NCBI GenBank assembly: GCA_021014945.1
Contig: MU266354.1
Location: 62,001 to 126,000 of the forward strand
Direction: 5' to 3'
DNA: 64,000 nucleotides
From: Leucogyrophana mollusca
Lineage: Eukaryota > Basidiomycota > Agaricomycetes > Boletales
The notes beneath the pieces were generated by a model. That model made no database searches and had not been told where the DNA came from. It saw nothing but the letters and a program-made list of their open reading frames with translations. Below, piece by piece: positions 9,995 through 21,900 of this stretch (positions are counted from its first letter, which is position 1; each line of letters opens with the position of its first letter). The position numbers were made by a program, and so were the translations under genes.

Positions 9995-12085
9995 ATGCTC
10001 AGTCTTGCTTTCGTGCTTCTGAACCTATTACTGACCAAGGATGTCCATGCGTTACCTTCCGGGTCGGGCAACACGATCGATGTCGGGTATGCGACTTATC
10101 TAGGAAACCAGTCGTTCCCAAACACAGTGGCTTACCTGGGGATACCTTATGCCGAGCCTCCGGTCGGCGATTTGCGGTTCCGTGCACCTCTTCCACTCAA
10201 CACGACCCGGATCAGCGAGGAAGCCAACGGACAAGTCGTGAACGCTACCTATTACCCCAACTTCTGCGTCCAAGGCACCACGGGCGGTGAGCATTAGACC
10301 CACAGAATTATTCTTCTGACCACTGAGGATCTACGTAGCCGGGGACGCTGGAGGAGCTGGTTCGGAAGATTGTCTGAAAATCAATATCTACGCGCCTGCT
10401 GGCGCTAAGCAGGGCGACAACTGTAAGCCTCTTGAGAAACTGAATTTGAACTTCGAACTGACTATCCAAAGTGCCCGTATTATTCTACATTCATGGCGGA
10501 GGTGTGCATTCTCTTTGATCGTGGCATGCAAATTCAACAACCTCCCCAGGTTATGTCTATGGGAACCCGCGCAACTGGCCGTTCGATGACTGGATCAACC
10601 AGAGTCCCAATGTCGTCATTGTTTCGGTCTATTACCGTCTCGATTCATTTGGGTTCCTAGCTACCCCAGAGTTCCGCGACTCTTCGATAGGAGACTTCAA
10701 TAACGGCTTCAGAGACCAAATACAGGCTCTCAAATGGGTAAAACAGTACATCAGCGCTTTCGGTGGAGATCCCAGCAAGGTCACCATCAACGGCCAAAGT
10801 GCCGGTGGAAGCTCTGTTGAGCTGCACATGGTCGCACACGAGGGCGAGGCGCTTTTCTCGGGCGCCATTGCGCAGAGCGTGTACAGGTCGCCGCTGCCAA
10901 GTCCAGAGGAGCGACAGGTGCGCGGAAAGAATTCGTGCACCCCTTGCGTTCGTGTCAACTGACGGGCTCGTGTAGTCACTTTTCGAGTTCTATTCATCTT
11001 ACGCAGGCTGTGGAACAGGATCTGTTGCCGCCCAGATGACTTGTTTGCGAAACGCCAGCATAAGTGCCCTCGCACGAGCACAGGATGCTGCTGTTCAAGG
11101 CGCTTTGTGAGCTATATTTCCTAGATGCGCAGCGCTTGCCCCAATTGAAGCTCCAACAGCAATGGATCCCTTTACAACATATTCACACCTGTTTTGGACG
11201 GAGTGCTGCTCACGGGCTATCCTACGGAGTTATTCCAGGAAGGCCAGTTCGCACACGTACCTCTCATTGTTGGGTACGTATCATCCCGCATCACATACCT
11301 AATTTCCCCTAAGTGCTCAATGCTACGGTGTCAGCTCTACCTCAAACGAGACTCTTTCGGGAGGAACCAACATCTCGCTGGCACTAAAGGAGTATTTCCC
11401 TTCGCTGACAGAGACCGACATAAACGAGTTCCTAGCCGAATACCCACTCAGCCTCTTTGACTCGGTGAGCCAGCAATTCCAGGTTGCGACTGGGGAACCC
11501 GATGTCATCTGCGGTGTAAGTCACCCACGCGGCCAAATTTACCCTGATTGACTCGCACTGATCCTGTGCCTCTGCCACGTAAGCGCGAGGCTATGGGCGG
11601 CCCCTCTGCGCTTCGCTCAAACACATGGACATATCGTTACAACCAACCTAATCCTACGAGCGGGAGCGACGTTGTCGCACACGCAGCCGAGAACTGGATG
11701 ATGTTTCAAGGCACCAACACTGGGTGACTTTACTACTGGCAAACAGCCAATATACCCGGGGACTGACTCGTGCCATTTTTTCTTTTCCTCCAGCTTCAAC
11801 GGAACTACGACATTCACGCCGCAGACGCCGATAGAGCTTGCGTTTGCGTCGGAGCTCATTGCATACTGGTTGTCATTTGTGCGCTCCGGCGACCCGAACA
11901 CTTACAAGCTCGACATGTCGCCAACTTGGGAACCATACACACCCGCCAGCAAGGTCCGTATCGTGTTACAGCAGAATGTGCAGAACATAACTACGGAGTC
12001 GGGGAGCTATATGGAGGAACAGCCGGCTCCAGAAACGGAGAGGTGTCAGTTTGCCATCAGCAAGGTCGAGCATGAGCAGAATTGA
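9995..12085 (+). CDS. Secreted type-B carboxylesterase/lipase
   Basis: This multi-exon gene encodes an alpha/beta-hydrolase of the COesterase family. I start at ATG 9995 because it opens a clean signal peptide (MLSLAFVLLNLLLTKDVHA). An upstream in-frame ATG at 9941 would bury it. Family landmarks in order: VAYLGIPYAEPPVGDLRF, GSEDCLKINIYAP, oxyanion-hole YIHGGGY, VIVSVYYRLDSFGFL, nucleophile motif GQSAGG (usual form GESAG), then SNETLSGGTN near the expected acid residue, and VAHAAENWMMF carrying the likely catalytic His. N-glycosylation sequons occur (NQS, NTT, NAT, NAS, NET, NIS). It probably hydrolyses esters outside the cell; the substrate cannot be told. Introns are short GT-AG. Confidence 0.9.
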
Positions 12086-12541
12086 GTCGGGAGGATGTCG
12101 CGTTGTTGATGTGATGGCTGGTTAGCAGAAGACTCCAAAATGACTACATAGTTGCCACTTATCTTTGTTTGAATGACTTGCCATGACTCAAAACCTAAGA
12201 ATGACGTCTATCAAACGATCACGCACCATAAAGGAGTCAATGAGTGATGGCTACAAATTATAGGTACCTAGGGTAGTTCACATGAGTCCCAAAATACAAA
12301 ACCAAAGAAATGTTTGATACACGGGTATTAAAGATATATAAGTAGTGTTAAGCTCGAATCTATTGACAGATCGAATCAAGAACATAGTGTCTGTGTATCA
12401 TGTATGATTAACTTTCACGCAAAACAATGAAATAGGACGTATAGCATACACGTGTATAATGGTATGACCGATAATGACTGAGCGGCGGTTGCTAATCGAG
12501 GAAACACGAAGTTAAAACGTGTTGAGGCGGAGGCGATCACG
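12086..12541. other. Convergent 3' intergenic region
   Basis: AT-rich sequence between the esterase and Hsp20 stop codons, presumably both 3' UTRs and polyadenylation signals. No gene is seen. Confidence 0.5.
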
Positions 12542-13147
12542 TTACTGCGCAGCGTGCGATGGAGCCCCTGGGGGCGTGCGTGGCCATGACACCACAAGTA
12601 ATCCCTCACTCATGGAGGCGGATATCGTGCTCATCTAAGGGAAGCGGGTAAGCGAGAGAGAGGAGGAAGCGGGGATAGGTGGCGCACCATTGTCCCAGCG
12701 GGGACGTCTAGCTTGCGAAGAAATTTGCCGTATTTAATTTCTTGGATGGGGAACTTGGTTGCTCCCGTCTCGTTCGTAGGGATTCTGGACTGACGCTCGC
12801 CGGAAACAACGAGACAGTTGTCTTCCAGTTGCACCGAGACGTCGCCCGACTTCAGACCAGGCAACTCAAGGGTGGCGGTCACCCTGGATGAGCTGGGATC
12901 GTCACATAGCTCCAATCTGAAACCACATGTTAGTTTCATGGCGGCAGTGAATCGAACGGAGTACTTGCCTCGGTCTGAAGATGAGCTCTACTTGCTGCAT
13001 TCTCTGCGCCATGAGCACTCTGTTTCTCCGCAGTAATTCTTCAACATATCTCCTCGCCAAGGCCCTATCCAAGGCACGAAATTGTTGGTCGCGATTGGGT
13101 TGTTGGGACAGTTTGTGTGATGTAGCGGAGGAGGTAGCAACGGTCAT
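12542..13147 (-). CDS. Small heat shock protein (Hsp20/alpha-crystallin)
   Basis: Exons 13147-12969, 12916-12688 and 12634-12542 encode 166 residues. The alpha-crystallin domain is clear: SSRVTATLELPGLKSGDVSV, DNCLVVSGERQS, IKYGKFLRKLDVPAGT, then ISASMSEGLLVVSWPR, where yeast-type Hsp20s have a similar GxLxVxxPR end strand. The variable N-arm is Gln/Arg rich (ALDRALARRYVEELLRR). These proteins are ATP-independent holdases of the cytosol that form oligomers. Intron 1 (12968-12917) begins with GC instead of GT, in the strong context AG/GCAAGT typical of GC-AG introns. The final residues PRTPPGAPSHAAQ are not conserved. A TATA box lies ~75 bp upstream. Confidence 0.92.
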
Positions 13148-13218
13148 TTAGAATGAGAACGTACCAAAGTCTCTGGTCAGAAAGCTGATTTGTGCTCAAC
13201 AAGAACCTGACTTGGGGT

Positions 13219-13226
13219 CTTATATA
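13219..13226 (-). promoter_or_regulatory. TATA box of Hsp20
   Basis: Read on the minus strand this is TATATAAG, about 72-79 bp upstream of the Hsp20 ATG, the expected distance for a short 5' UTR. Confidence 0.6.
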
Positions 13227-13532
13227 CTCCTTCGGCATCTCGGCCGCTGAGGGGTTTCCGGTACCGGTGACTAAGTTTGTCGTGCCCCGCATCGGAGTGT
13301 GTCGGAGCTGGGCAGTGCTCCATGGCGAGGCTTGCGGGTAAGGGAACCTAGTCACGCCGAGAGACACCCAGACACCGATTTCTACGCTCCAGAGGCACCA
13401 GGCTGTGTGGTGCCCGACGGAAGAACTCGAGCCATTGGGAGCGGGAGTCAAGGACTCGCTCGAAATAACGCCACCCTTGGAGATTCCTTGGAGCGGCTTA
13501 CTCAGCACAGCTTGAGATTGCTTCGTCAAGGC

Positions 13533-13669
13533 GAAAATGCTGGAAGCTTCTCATAGAGATGAGTCAAGGTCCTTGTCATCGTATCGCAAATCTTCTCGAG
13601 GGTCCTGGCGGGACGAGAGTCGGTGATCCCAGTCATCGCAGGTTTGTTTGTAAAGCAGCAGGAACATTC
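13533..13669. promoter_or_regulatory. Candidate heat shock elements
   Basis: GAA/TTC units in the 5-bp phase of heat shock factor sites occur at 13533-13535 (GAA), 13543-13550 (GAAGCTTC) and 13662-13669 (GAACATTC). They lie 390-520 bp upstream of Hsp20, in the region it shares with divergent CstF-64. The match is by pattern only. Confidence 0.4.
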
Positions 13670-13927
13670 TGGTCAAAAGAAAGTTGTGTAATTGACGCTG
13701 TCACAAAAATTGTCACAACGGTTACGATACTCCCCAACACCCGCCTTCCGATTCCGACCCCGATTCCAGACATTGTTGCCTTTCAGCACCAAGTTCATTC
13801 TGACCTTGGGGCATTCTTTTTCTTCAGCTCACGAACGGCTGGAAAACTCTAATAGGACTTTATTTGTCCGTTTTAGCTGTTTTATTCCCTATCTTCTGAC
13901 ACCGTAACGGACAGTGCTACCTTCAAA

Positions 13928-15576
13928 ATGAGCAAGGTCGTGTTCGGTGCGCCGTCATTTGTTCCGTCCCCGATTCATCATTGACAGCGCCTTTGCAGTG
14001 GGAAATGTTCCCTATAATATGGGAGAGGAAAGCCTGTTTTAATACTAACCTAGCGCGTGACTAAGAGTCTGCTTACAGGAACAACTAATCGACGTGTTCA
14101 AGTCGGTAGGCCAAGTCGTAGGGTTCAGGTATAGTGCTACTGCCTTCTGCTGTGTTCTCCACAAGGCTAATACTTCCTGTTAGGTTGGTCTTTGACCGAG
14201 AGACCGGAAAACCTAGAGGTTACGGCTTCTGTGAATTCGCTGGTACATCCAATTCATCTTTTCGCTTCCCAATATTTGACAGCGTCTGACTCGAAACGGC
14301 CCTTTTTCACAATGCCACCCAAAACCGTTCAATTCAACGCGTGTGCCTCTTCAATACATCGTGTCATCCCGACCTACAACGTGATGCTTGGTGAACAATC
14401 ACAATCCTGTCTAATCTTGTGTGCCTACACGCGCCTATCTGCTTGCCTCTCAAGATCACGAGACAGCTGCATCTGCTGTGCGAAACCTCAATAATGCAGA
14501 CGTCGGAGGCCGGCCCCTGCGGATTGATCTCGCCGACTCGGATCCGTTTCTGGAAGGCAAAACGACTGTGCGAGGCGAACTGCTAGACGGAGGAGACAGC
14601 AGGTCTCACTGGCGTGATCGTGATCGTGACCGGGATGATCACAGAGGGCATTCAAAACATCATCACCCTCAACCTCAAGACCCAAATGCTTTTTTGTCCA
14701 ATCTGCCACCCGGAGTGCCTATCCCACATGGCTCGACTGCATTAGATACAATCAGTCAAACACTCGCAACGATGAATCCAGCTCAATTAGTGGAAGTATT
14801 AGCGCAGATGAAGGTGTGCAGCGGTTTCCATTTGTGTTATTTTTGATGAATGGCGGCCTCAAGGCGCAACTTATATAGGCATTTGTGATCACACACCCTG
14901 ACCAAGCACGAGCGTTGTTGGTGGCACATCCCCAGTATGCGTATGCGCTGTTCCAAGCATTACTGCTGAACAAGATTGTCGATCAAACGGTATTGCAGGT
15001 AAGTTTTCTCAGCGGGGATTTTTTATTGCCGTCGTGACGTAGTCGTTTCATAGCGTATGCTTCAAGCTACTGCGGGAGGTGGCGGTCCAGGGCCTTCTCA
15101 GCCTCCCCCAATGTCTATGCCTTATCAGCAGGGTCCACCACTGCACCAGCCGCAGCCCGTCATGGCGCTACCCCCTATGTCCGGACCACCTCCGGGCGCG
15201 CCCAATGTTTATCAGCAACAACAACATCCTCCGTCGCACATGCCACCTCAAAATGCGTACTATCGGCCACCGCCACCTCCTCAGCCGGCTCCTCAGCAAC
15301 ATGCTCCGCCTGCACTACCGGATTTGGGCATGGATCCTGCTCAGAGGGTTCGGCTTTCATTGCTGTCTTGTAATACCCTTCAGCTTAATTCGGCCGTGAT
15401 ATAGCAAATGCTCATGCAAGTTTTGAGTCTCACGTCCGACCAGATCAATGCTTTGCCCCCCAGCGAACGAGACGCTATTCAGGCTTTGGTACGCATGTGT
15501 ATTCCTGAATCTTACACGTCCGCTAACACGACGTGGTTCAAAGCGTAATCAATTCATTGGGGGCATCACTGCTTAA
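13928..15576 (+). CDS. Cleavage stimulation factor 64 kDa subunit (Rna15 homolog)
   Basis: The exons give an N-terminal RRM with RNP2 VVFVGNVPYNMGEEQL and RNP1 RGYGFCEF, then RNLNNADVGGRPLRIDLADS. A hinge binding Rna14/CstF-77 follows (LETLATMNPAQLVEVLAQMK-like; seen as LATMNPAQLVEVLAQMK, then HPDQARALLVAHPQYAYALF). A Pro/Gln-rich linker comes next, and then the C-terminal helical domain (QMLMQVLSLTSDQINALPPS), ending GGITA. The protein binds U/GU-rich pre-mRNA and positions 3'-end cleavage. The intron at 14028-14078 appears to start with GA (GAAAGC) where GTAAGC would be expected; homology demands splicing exactly there. The intron before the DHETAASAV exon is unusually long (~216 nt). The gene is convergent with ThrRS. 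Confidence 0.92.
14028..14078 (+). other. Non-canonical GA-AG intron in CstF-64
   Basis: The exon reads ...MGE up to 14027 and resumes EQLIDVFK at 14079 without gap against the RRM family. The 51-nt intron has a good branch site (TACTAAC) and CAG acceptor, but its first bases are GAAAGC. Confidence 0.6.
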
Positions 15577-15691
15577 TGGCACGTCCAGAGCGTACCAGAC
15601 ACTGCAACAGAACATTATGACATATTCGTTCCACGTTTCAGAATCAAAGTTATGTGCAGTATCTAGGCCCTATGACTGTCAACATCCAGAA

Positions 15692-18600
15692 TCACGCGAG
15701 TTGGTTTTTGAGGCTTCTCGTGGCTTTCAGCTGAACCAACTTCTCGGCAATTTCATCTAGAGGTGCCATTTGGCCCTTGGCTTTGGTGCCCACATCGTCG
15801 CGATTTCGGACGTTGACAGAGCGGCCGTCGAGCTCCTCCTGACCCACGACTGTATATTCGTAAATACCTTACTTTTGTCATTAATGTACATGATACGCAC
15901 CAAGGATGAAGTTGTACTGAGCGATTTCTCCATTGCGGATCTTCTTGGGGAGTGTGTCTGCGCCGTTGTCAACATCAGCGAATAATCCTAGGCTGGATAA
16001 CTTCGCGGCAACTTCTTGCGCGTAATCCTTCTATAAAATGTTCACCACATGGATTAGGACCAGATAAAATTAAAGCACTGTAACTCACGTAAGGCACGGC
16101 GACCGGGATGACAAGGATTTGACGAGGAGAAAGCCAGAACGGCCTTGGGGATGAATGTAATTAGATGAGCTTCAGATCGACAAGGAAGAAAGAAGGCTGT
16201 ACCATTTCCCCGCGAAGTGCTCCGTGATGATGGCAATGAAGCGCTCTAAGCTTCCCAGAATAGCACGGTGGATCATGACGGGCCTGGTGGGGGGCTTGTC
16301 AGCGTTACCCACTCCATCCTCAGCCGTACGGAATTTCAAATTGAACCGCTCAGGGAGCTGGAAGTCTAGCTGTATAGTCGCGCATTGGAATGAACGGCGC
16401 AGGGCGTCGCGGATGAAGATGTCGATCTTAGGTCCATAAAATGCGCCGTCTCCGGGGTTGACGGCCCATTTACCGGGGTACTGCTTCTCAAGCGCTTCTT
16501 TGAGTTGCTGTGAAGACCGATGAGCATGTCACTGCAGTCGCAGAGGTGATTTTGCTCACGCTTTCTGCAGCATCCCACGTTTCCAGGGAACCGAGGTATT
16601 TTTCAGGCCGCGTGGACAACTCGAGACGGAATTCGAAACCAAACAGCCCGTAGATATGTTGCATGAAGTCGAACAGTGCGTGGATCTCCTCCTCAATCTT
16701 GATAGCACTCGTGAGTGATGGCTTGATTGGAAAATCCCACCACTTACCTGTGATGGCATGCAAAATACGTGTGTATCGTCTTGCATGAATCTACGGACAC
16801 GCGTTAAACCGGTGAGTGCGCCCGATGCCTCGTTACGGTGCACAATCCCAAACTCAGCCATTCGAATAGGAAGTTCCTTATAGCTGCGATCCCTGGCGTC
16901 GAATATCAGGCAATGACCGGGACAGTTCATTGGCTTGAGGGCCCATTTTTCTTTCTCGATGTCAAGGGTGAACATGTCTTCCTGGTAGTTTTGCCAATGT
17001 CCTGACGTCTCCCAAAGCTTCACATTGTACATGTTGGGCGAGATGACTGTTACGGCACATATGAGTGGAATTTGAGAGCATGAGCGAACATGGTCCACCT
17101 TCTTGGTACCCTCGCTTGCCGTATTCCGACTACAACACAGAATCAGTGAGAATGCTCATAGACGATCAGCATACACACTCTCAGCAGCTCAACGAGCGTA
17201 TTGTAGATTCGGGTCCCATGTGGGAGGAAGAAGCAGCTCCCTGGGCTGAGGTCGTTGAAGAAAAAGAGCTCCTGCTCCTGAACCCACAGTTAGTTAGGTG
17301 AGCAATGATATTTCTTGGACGGGGAATACCTTGCCAATTTTACGGTGATCGCGTTTGGCGGCTTCGGCGAGGAATGCTTTATACTCGGTTAATTGTTTCT
17401 TGTCTGGGAACGAGATCCCATAGACTCTTTGCAGAGAGTCGTTGTTCGCGTCTCCTAAGAAGTAAGAAGCGGAGTTCTATGGAGCCCAATAGTCATGAGT
17501 AGACTGCTCAAAGAAGTTCAGACAGGCCAACCTTGGTGACCATGAAAGCCTTGATCTTTCCGGTGTGAGGGATATGGGGGCCGACGCAAAGATCCACCAT
17601 TGGACCGCAACGATAGACAGTGGTTGAGGTGCCATCGGGTATTTTCGTCTCGATAAGATACTTCTTATACTTGTTATACTGAGAACAAGAGGAAATCAGC
17701 ACGGGCTCACGCAAAACATCGTTCACACCTACAGCGAACATCTCTAGCAGTTTCTCCTTCGACACGACAAGACGTTCGAACTTCTGCTTATCCTTGATAG
17801 CACTCTCGGAGACCTTCTCCAACGCGGGGTAATCTGCATTCGTGACGGCTCTGGTAAATTGTTAGCTGGAGGTGGCTGTCGAGAACGGAAGTTTTACCTG
17901 TCCTCGATGGCCATCTCATAGAAAAATCCATCCTCCGTCGGAGGGCCAATACAAAGATGACATCCATAGTGGCGTTCAGCAGCTTCGCCCAGAACGTGAG
18001 CGGATGAGTGCCAGAAGACACGCTTGCCTAGCCCAAGAAGTGAGAAACAGTCAGGGGGCTCTCGCTCGTGCCATACCATCCGGGTGCTCAAAGTCCAGAA
18101 GCTCCAGTTTGCACGACGCCTCCAAAGGTCTTTCGAGATCCCAGACTTCGCCATCAACCTGTAAAAAGGTATATATAGTCCACCCACAAGTTTTATAGAC
18201 CATACCTTTGCTATCACGATCCTCTCCGACAAACTCTTCGACACCTCCTTCGCGACATCCATAGGGCTGGTTTCCCAGCTGGTGCCTTTCCGCTCCGACC
18301 CATCCGGAAGGGTGATAGTGATTTCCTCGCGTTGTTGAGCTGTGCCATTGTGAACAACAAGGTGTGGAATAGCGATGGATCCCGACCTTTCACAAATTCA
18401 TTATATTCCGCCTGCAGTTCTTCAAATATCTTGATGCGGTGATCGATGAAGTCCGGTCGTGGTTGTAGCTGCGCACGCGTGAGCCGGATCGCTGAAGAAC
18501 AGAAAATTGAACTCACTTCTAGTGGATATGCAGAGGCGGCTGCAGCAGCTTTATCTTTCTTTTCCTTCGGTTTCTTCGCGTCCCCTGCGTGTGGGCCTTG

Positions 18601-18774
18601 AAGTGCGGGCGTCTGCGCAGGCTCGGAGGAAGACGCGACCGGCGTGGCCATGGCTGATGAACGGTGAAGAGAAAAGGATGGAACAAGCAGAAATGGGTTT
18701 CTAAGGTGGGAGGGATATCTACAAGGGAGATTTCTAGCAAGAGATGGCTGAAGCCGAGTCAGCAATCTGTTCAT
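15692..18774 (-). CDS. Threonyl-tRNA synthetase
   Basis: A multi-exon class II aminoacyl-tRNA synthetase that attaches Thr to tRNA-Thr. In order: leader; TGS-type domain ([32 protein letters not shown]); editing domain with [16 protein letters not shown] and FFYEM; and the catalytic core with [32 protein letters not shown] (zinc Cys), [21 protein letters not shown] and [16 protein letters not shown]. The anticodon-binding domain follows ([32 protein letters not shown]). The first ATG (18774) opens an Arg/Leu/Ser-rich, acid-poor leader ([18 protein letters not shown]) typical of mitochondrial import. A second in-frame ATG at 18651 (MATPVASSS) would give the cytosolic form. It ends 115 bp from the convergent CstF-64 stop. 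Confidence 0.95.
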
Positions 18775-18963
18775 CCAGGGAATCTCGAGTCACGTCCAAG
18801 ATCAGTGACTATTTTGGACACAACTGTAAATGATCGTGTTTTCTCGGCTAAATTCTATCCTCAATTCACTGCCACTGAATTTTTAGAGGATATATATAAG
18901 GGAACGAAAACAAAATTCCAGCACGAAAGATGTACAGACAACAGCTAACACATGCGACAAATA

Positions 18964-21900
18964 TCAGTCGGCAGACCCCACCCTCCACACCTTGATCACC
19001 CCTGCTCGGTCCCCACTGACAATCCCTCCACGGAATGGAGAATCTATGCAAGCCAGCGCGGTGATAATATCCTGATGAGACTTCAGCAAGTTTTGTTGGT
19101 TGTGGGTGATCATGGACATCCGCTGTGGCGGCCTGTTGTTGTGACTTGCCGAACTCGACGACTGAACCCATGTTTCAACGTTGCTAACAGCTTGGCCAGT
19201 TGTTGACCGAACAACGCTGATGGTTGCAGAAGAGTGAGCACAGTGATCCCGAGATAATAAAACATCCATACCTGTACGACGGCTTGTCAGTATCAGAGTC
19301 AGGACCGACAAGTACCGAGGTGCGCTCCAGTTTTCCCAGATCCCAAAGCCGGACTCGACGATCCTCCGACCCGCTGATGAGGAATCCTCGCCCAGTGGAT
19401 CTACTGGATGTCTTCGCATCAACAGACAGGTCAACCATCTCTGACCTATGTACTCCCGAATGCCCACCGAAGTCCGCTCCCACAACCACGGCGCGAATGT
19501 CGGGTGATGGAGCAGGAAGGGCGTCATCTGGAAGGATGCTCTGGGATGACCCGCGATGTCGTGTGGAGGAGTTTGCGTACGCCGAACCGCCAGGATACCG
19601 TGAGCTGACTAGAGCAGCAATCGCAGCGGCGGGACTTTGCTCAGCGTCTGCTCCTGGCAACTCTTCTGGCTCTGGTACAGGTTCAGATAGAGAGGACACC
19701 GTCCGAGTCGCGTAGCTCTCCACAAGCACCGTCCTTTCAATATCCCAGACCTCTATCAGGGTTGTAGGTGCCAACTCTGCAACGCCTCTACATGTCTCTA
19801 CCGCGATCATGACCCACCGACCCTTGCCCTTCGTAGGGTGGACGACACACTGGTGCACGCGCACAGATTTACTCGTCGATGATTTCCCCACCTGCCAGCT
19901 CTTTAGCAGCAACCCAAAGCGTCGGTCCCATAACGACAGGACTCCCATGGATGTCCCTATAAGGATCCAGGTGCGTTTCCGATCGAGACACATGCACGTA
20001 ATGGCCCCATGATGACGAGGATTTTCCATCCTCTGAAGGACTCGCATTGTCCGCAAATCCAGCACAATGATGACGGAGTGGGTTGTTGCATAGACAAGGT
20101 TCGATGACGTATCTGCATTCACGCCAAATCAGGATATATCAACACGTTTAGTACACATCAACTTACCTGTATTGTAATGAGACATGCAAGTTATGTGCTC
20201 CCCAGCAGAGTCCACACGGTGCTCCCGAATCACCTGGAGCTTGTTGTACTTGGGTAGAGACCCACTCTGGTTCACGTGAACTCGGACAACATGCAGACTG
20301 CCGTCATCCGCAGCGCTAGCAAAACAATGTACGCTTTCCAACATACACACGCACTTAACCCGCGCGTGATGTTGGCCATACGTATGCCGCGGTTTACTTG
20401 TAACGCTGCGCTCCAGCCTCGCAGTATCCCAAACTTTGACGGTCTTGTCGTCCGAACAAGAGACGAAGAATAAGTGGTCAGGGGAGACAGCTAGACCTGT
20501 AATCAAGTCAGAGTGCGACTGGAGATGGGCGATCAGTGTGGCTTCTGCGCGTCTACTGGAGTTGTCTCTGTTTATAAAGCTCTGGCGGGCAGCATTGCGG
20601 CGCCGAACAGGTCCTTCATGGACTCTCGGGCCAAAGTCGTGCTGTAGTTCGCGGTTATTGTCTAGGTATAGATTCTCGAGGAGGTTGCTGATGCCTGGAT
20701 CTTGCCCATCTGTAGTCCTTGTAAGAATTACGAGCCAAAGCAAAACCGAGAATATGCTCACCATATGTCGAAATAGGGAGCAAGGAAGGCACACGTGGTC
20801 GATGGAGACCCCGAGCTGTTCCTGCGACAGAAACCGGAGAGGACCTCCCAGATCGCTCAGGGGAGCCGTCAGATCGCATCTTGGTGGGTGCTTCTAACAA
20901 TCCAACAGCGTTGGTATTGGAAGATCCAACTGCCGGGGCAGCCTTCTGCCCATCGGTGCTCCCCACCTGCAGGCGGTGAGTTGTCCTGAGGGTTGACGAA
21001 TTCGTGGTCGAGACCACCGAATCTGTGGGGCTGCTCGGCCTGTCATGCACTTGCGATTGATCCAAAACAGCGAGAGTAGATGGTTGAGAAGTCGCCGGCA
21101 ATGCGGGCGAGTGAGGTACGTGGCGGTCTCGAGCAGCAGATGCGAGGTTGAGCGAGGACGAAGAGGCGCCGATAGTCGCAAGTCTTCGCCGGAGGTCATC
21201 GAATGGAGCACCGTTTCCGTGGTCAGTGCTTGAAGCGCGACTCATTCTGGGCGTTGAAGTCCGCCCGGGTACATCTGCAGATCTTCGAGAGAAGGATGTT
21301 ATACGGGATGAACGAGGAGTAGGTTCCGAAGCGGAGTTACGGGACTTGAGAAAGACTGTTTGCGGAACGACGGCTAGTTTTTGCATCTCGACGTCACCTG
21401 TCGTCCTGAGGTTCTTTTCAGGTTCAGGCTCGGACCTCAAACGAGAGGTAAAACTGATGGATTGTCAGCTGTGAAGACTGCGTAGGGGCTCACCACTAAC
21501 CTTGAGGTAGTGTTGGCAAGTTTGAGGATATACTCTCGCATGGCAAGTAGTTTGGCCTCGTCGGCCGGGGTCATGCCGAGATTTTGTAGCCTCAGAAGTT
21601 GTGCCTCATCCCTAGCTTAATGTTCAGACGCATCTCGCAGCAAAAAAAAGGGGGATAGACGAACTCTTCTGACTTGTTCCGTCCAATGACACTCGCACTC
21701 CCAGCCTTCCGCATGGAAACTATGCTTTCCCTTGGAGATTCAATCTTCGATGCAGCACGTCGGTGTCCCCGCCAAAACGTCGTCTTCTCGGCTTTCATCG
21801 CCCAGAGCAATGCACCATCGAAAACTTGTCGTGAGAGCTAGGAAATCGCGGAATCAATCAGAGCGTAAGGCAGCTTGGGCATGGTACTTACTGGCGGCTT

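Noticed and set aside
19224..19715. 163-codon plus frame
   Set aside because: Antisense shadow of the VPS15 WD40 region.
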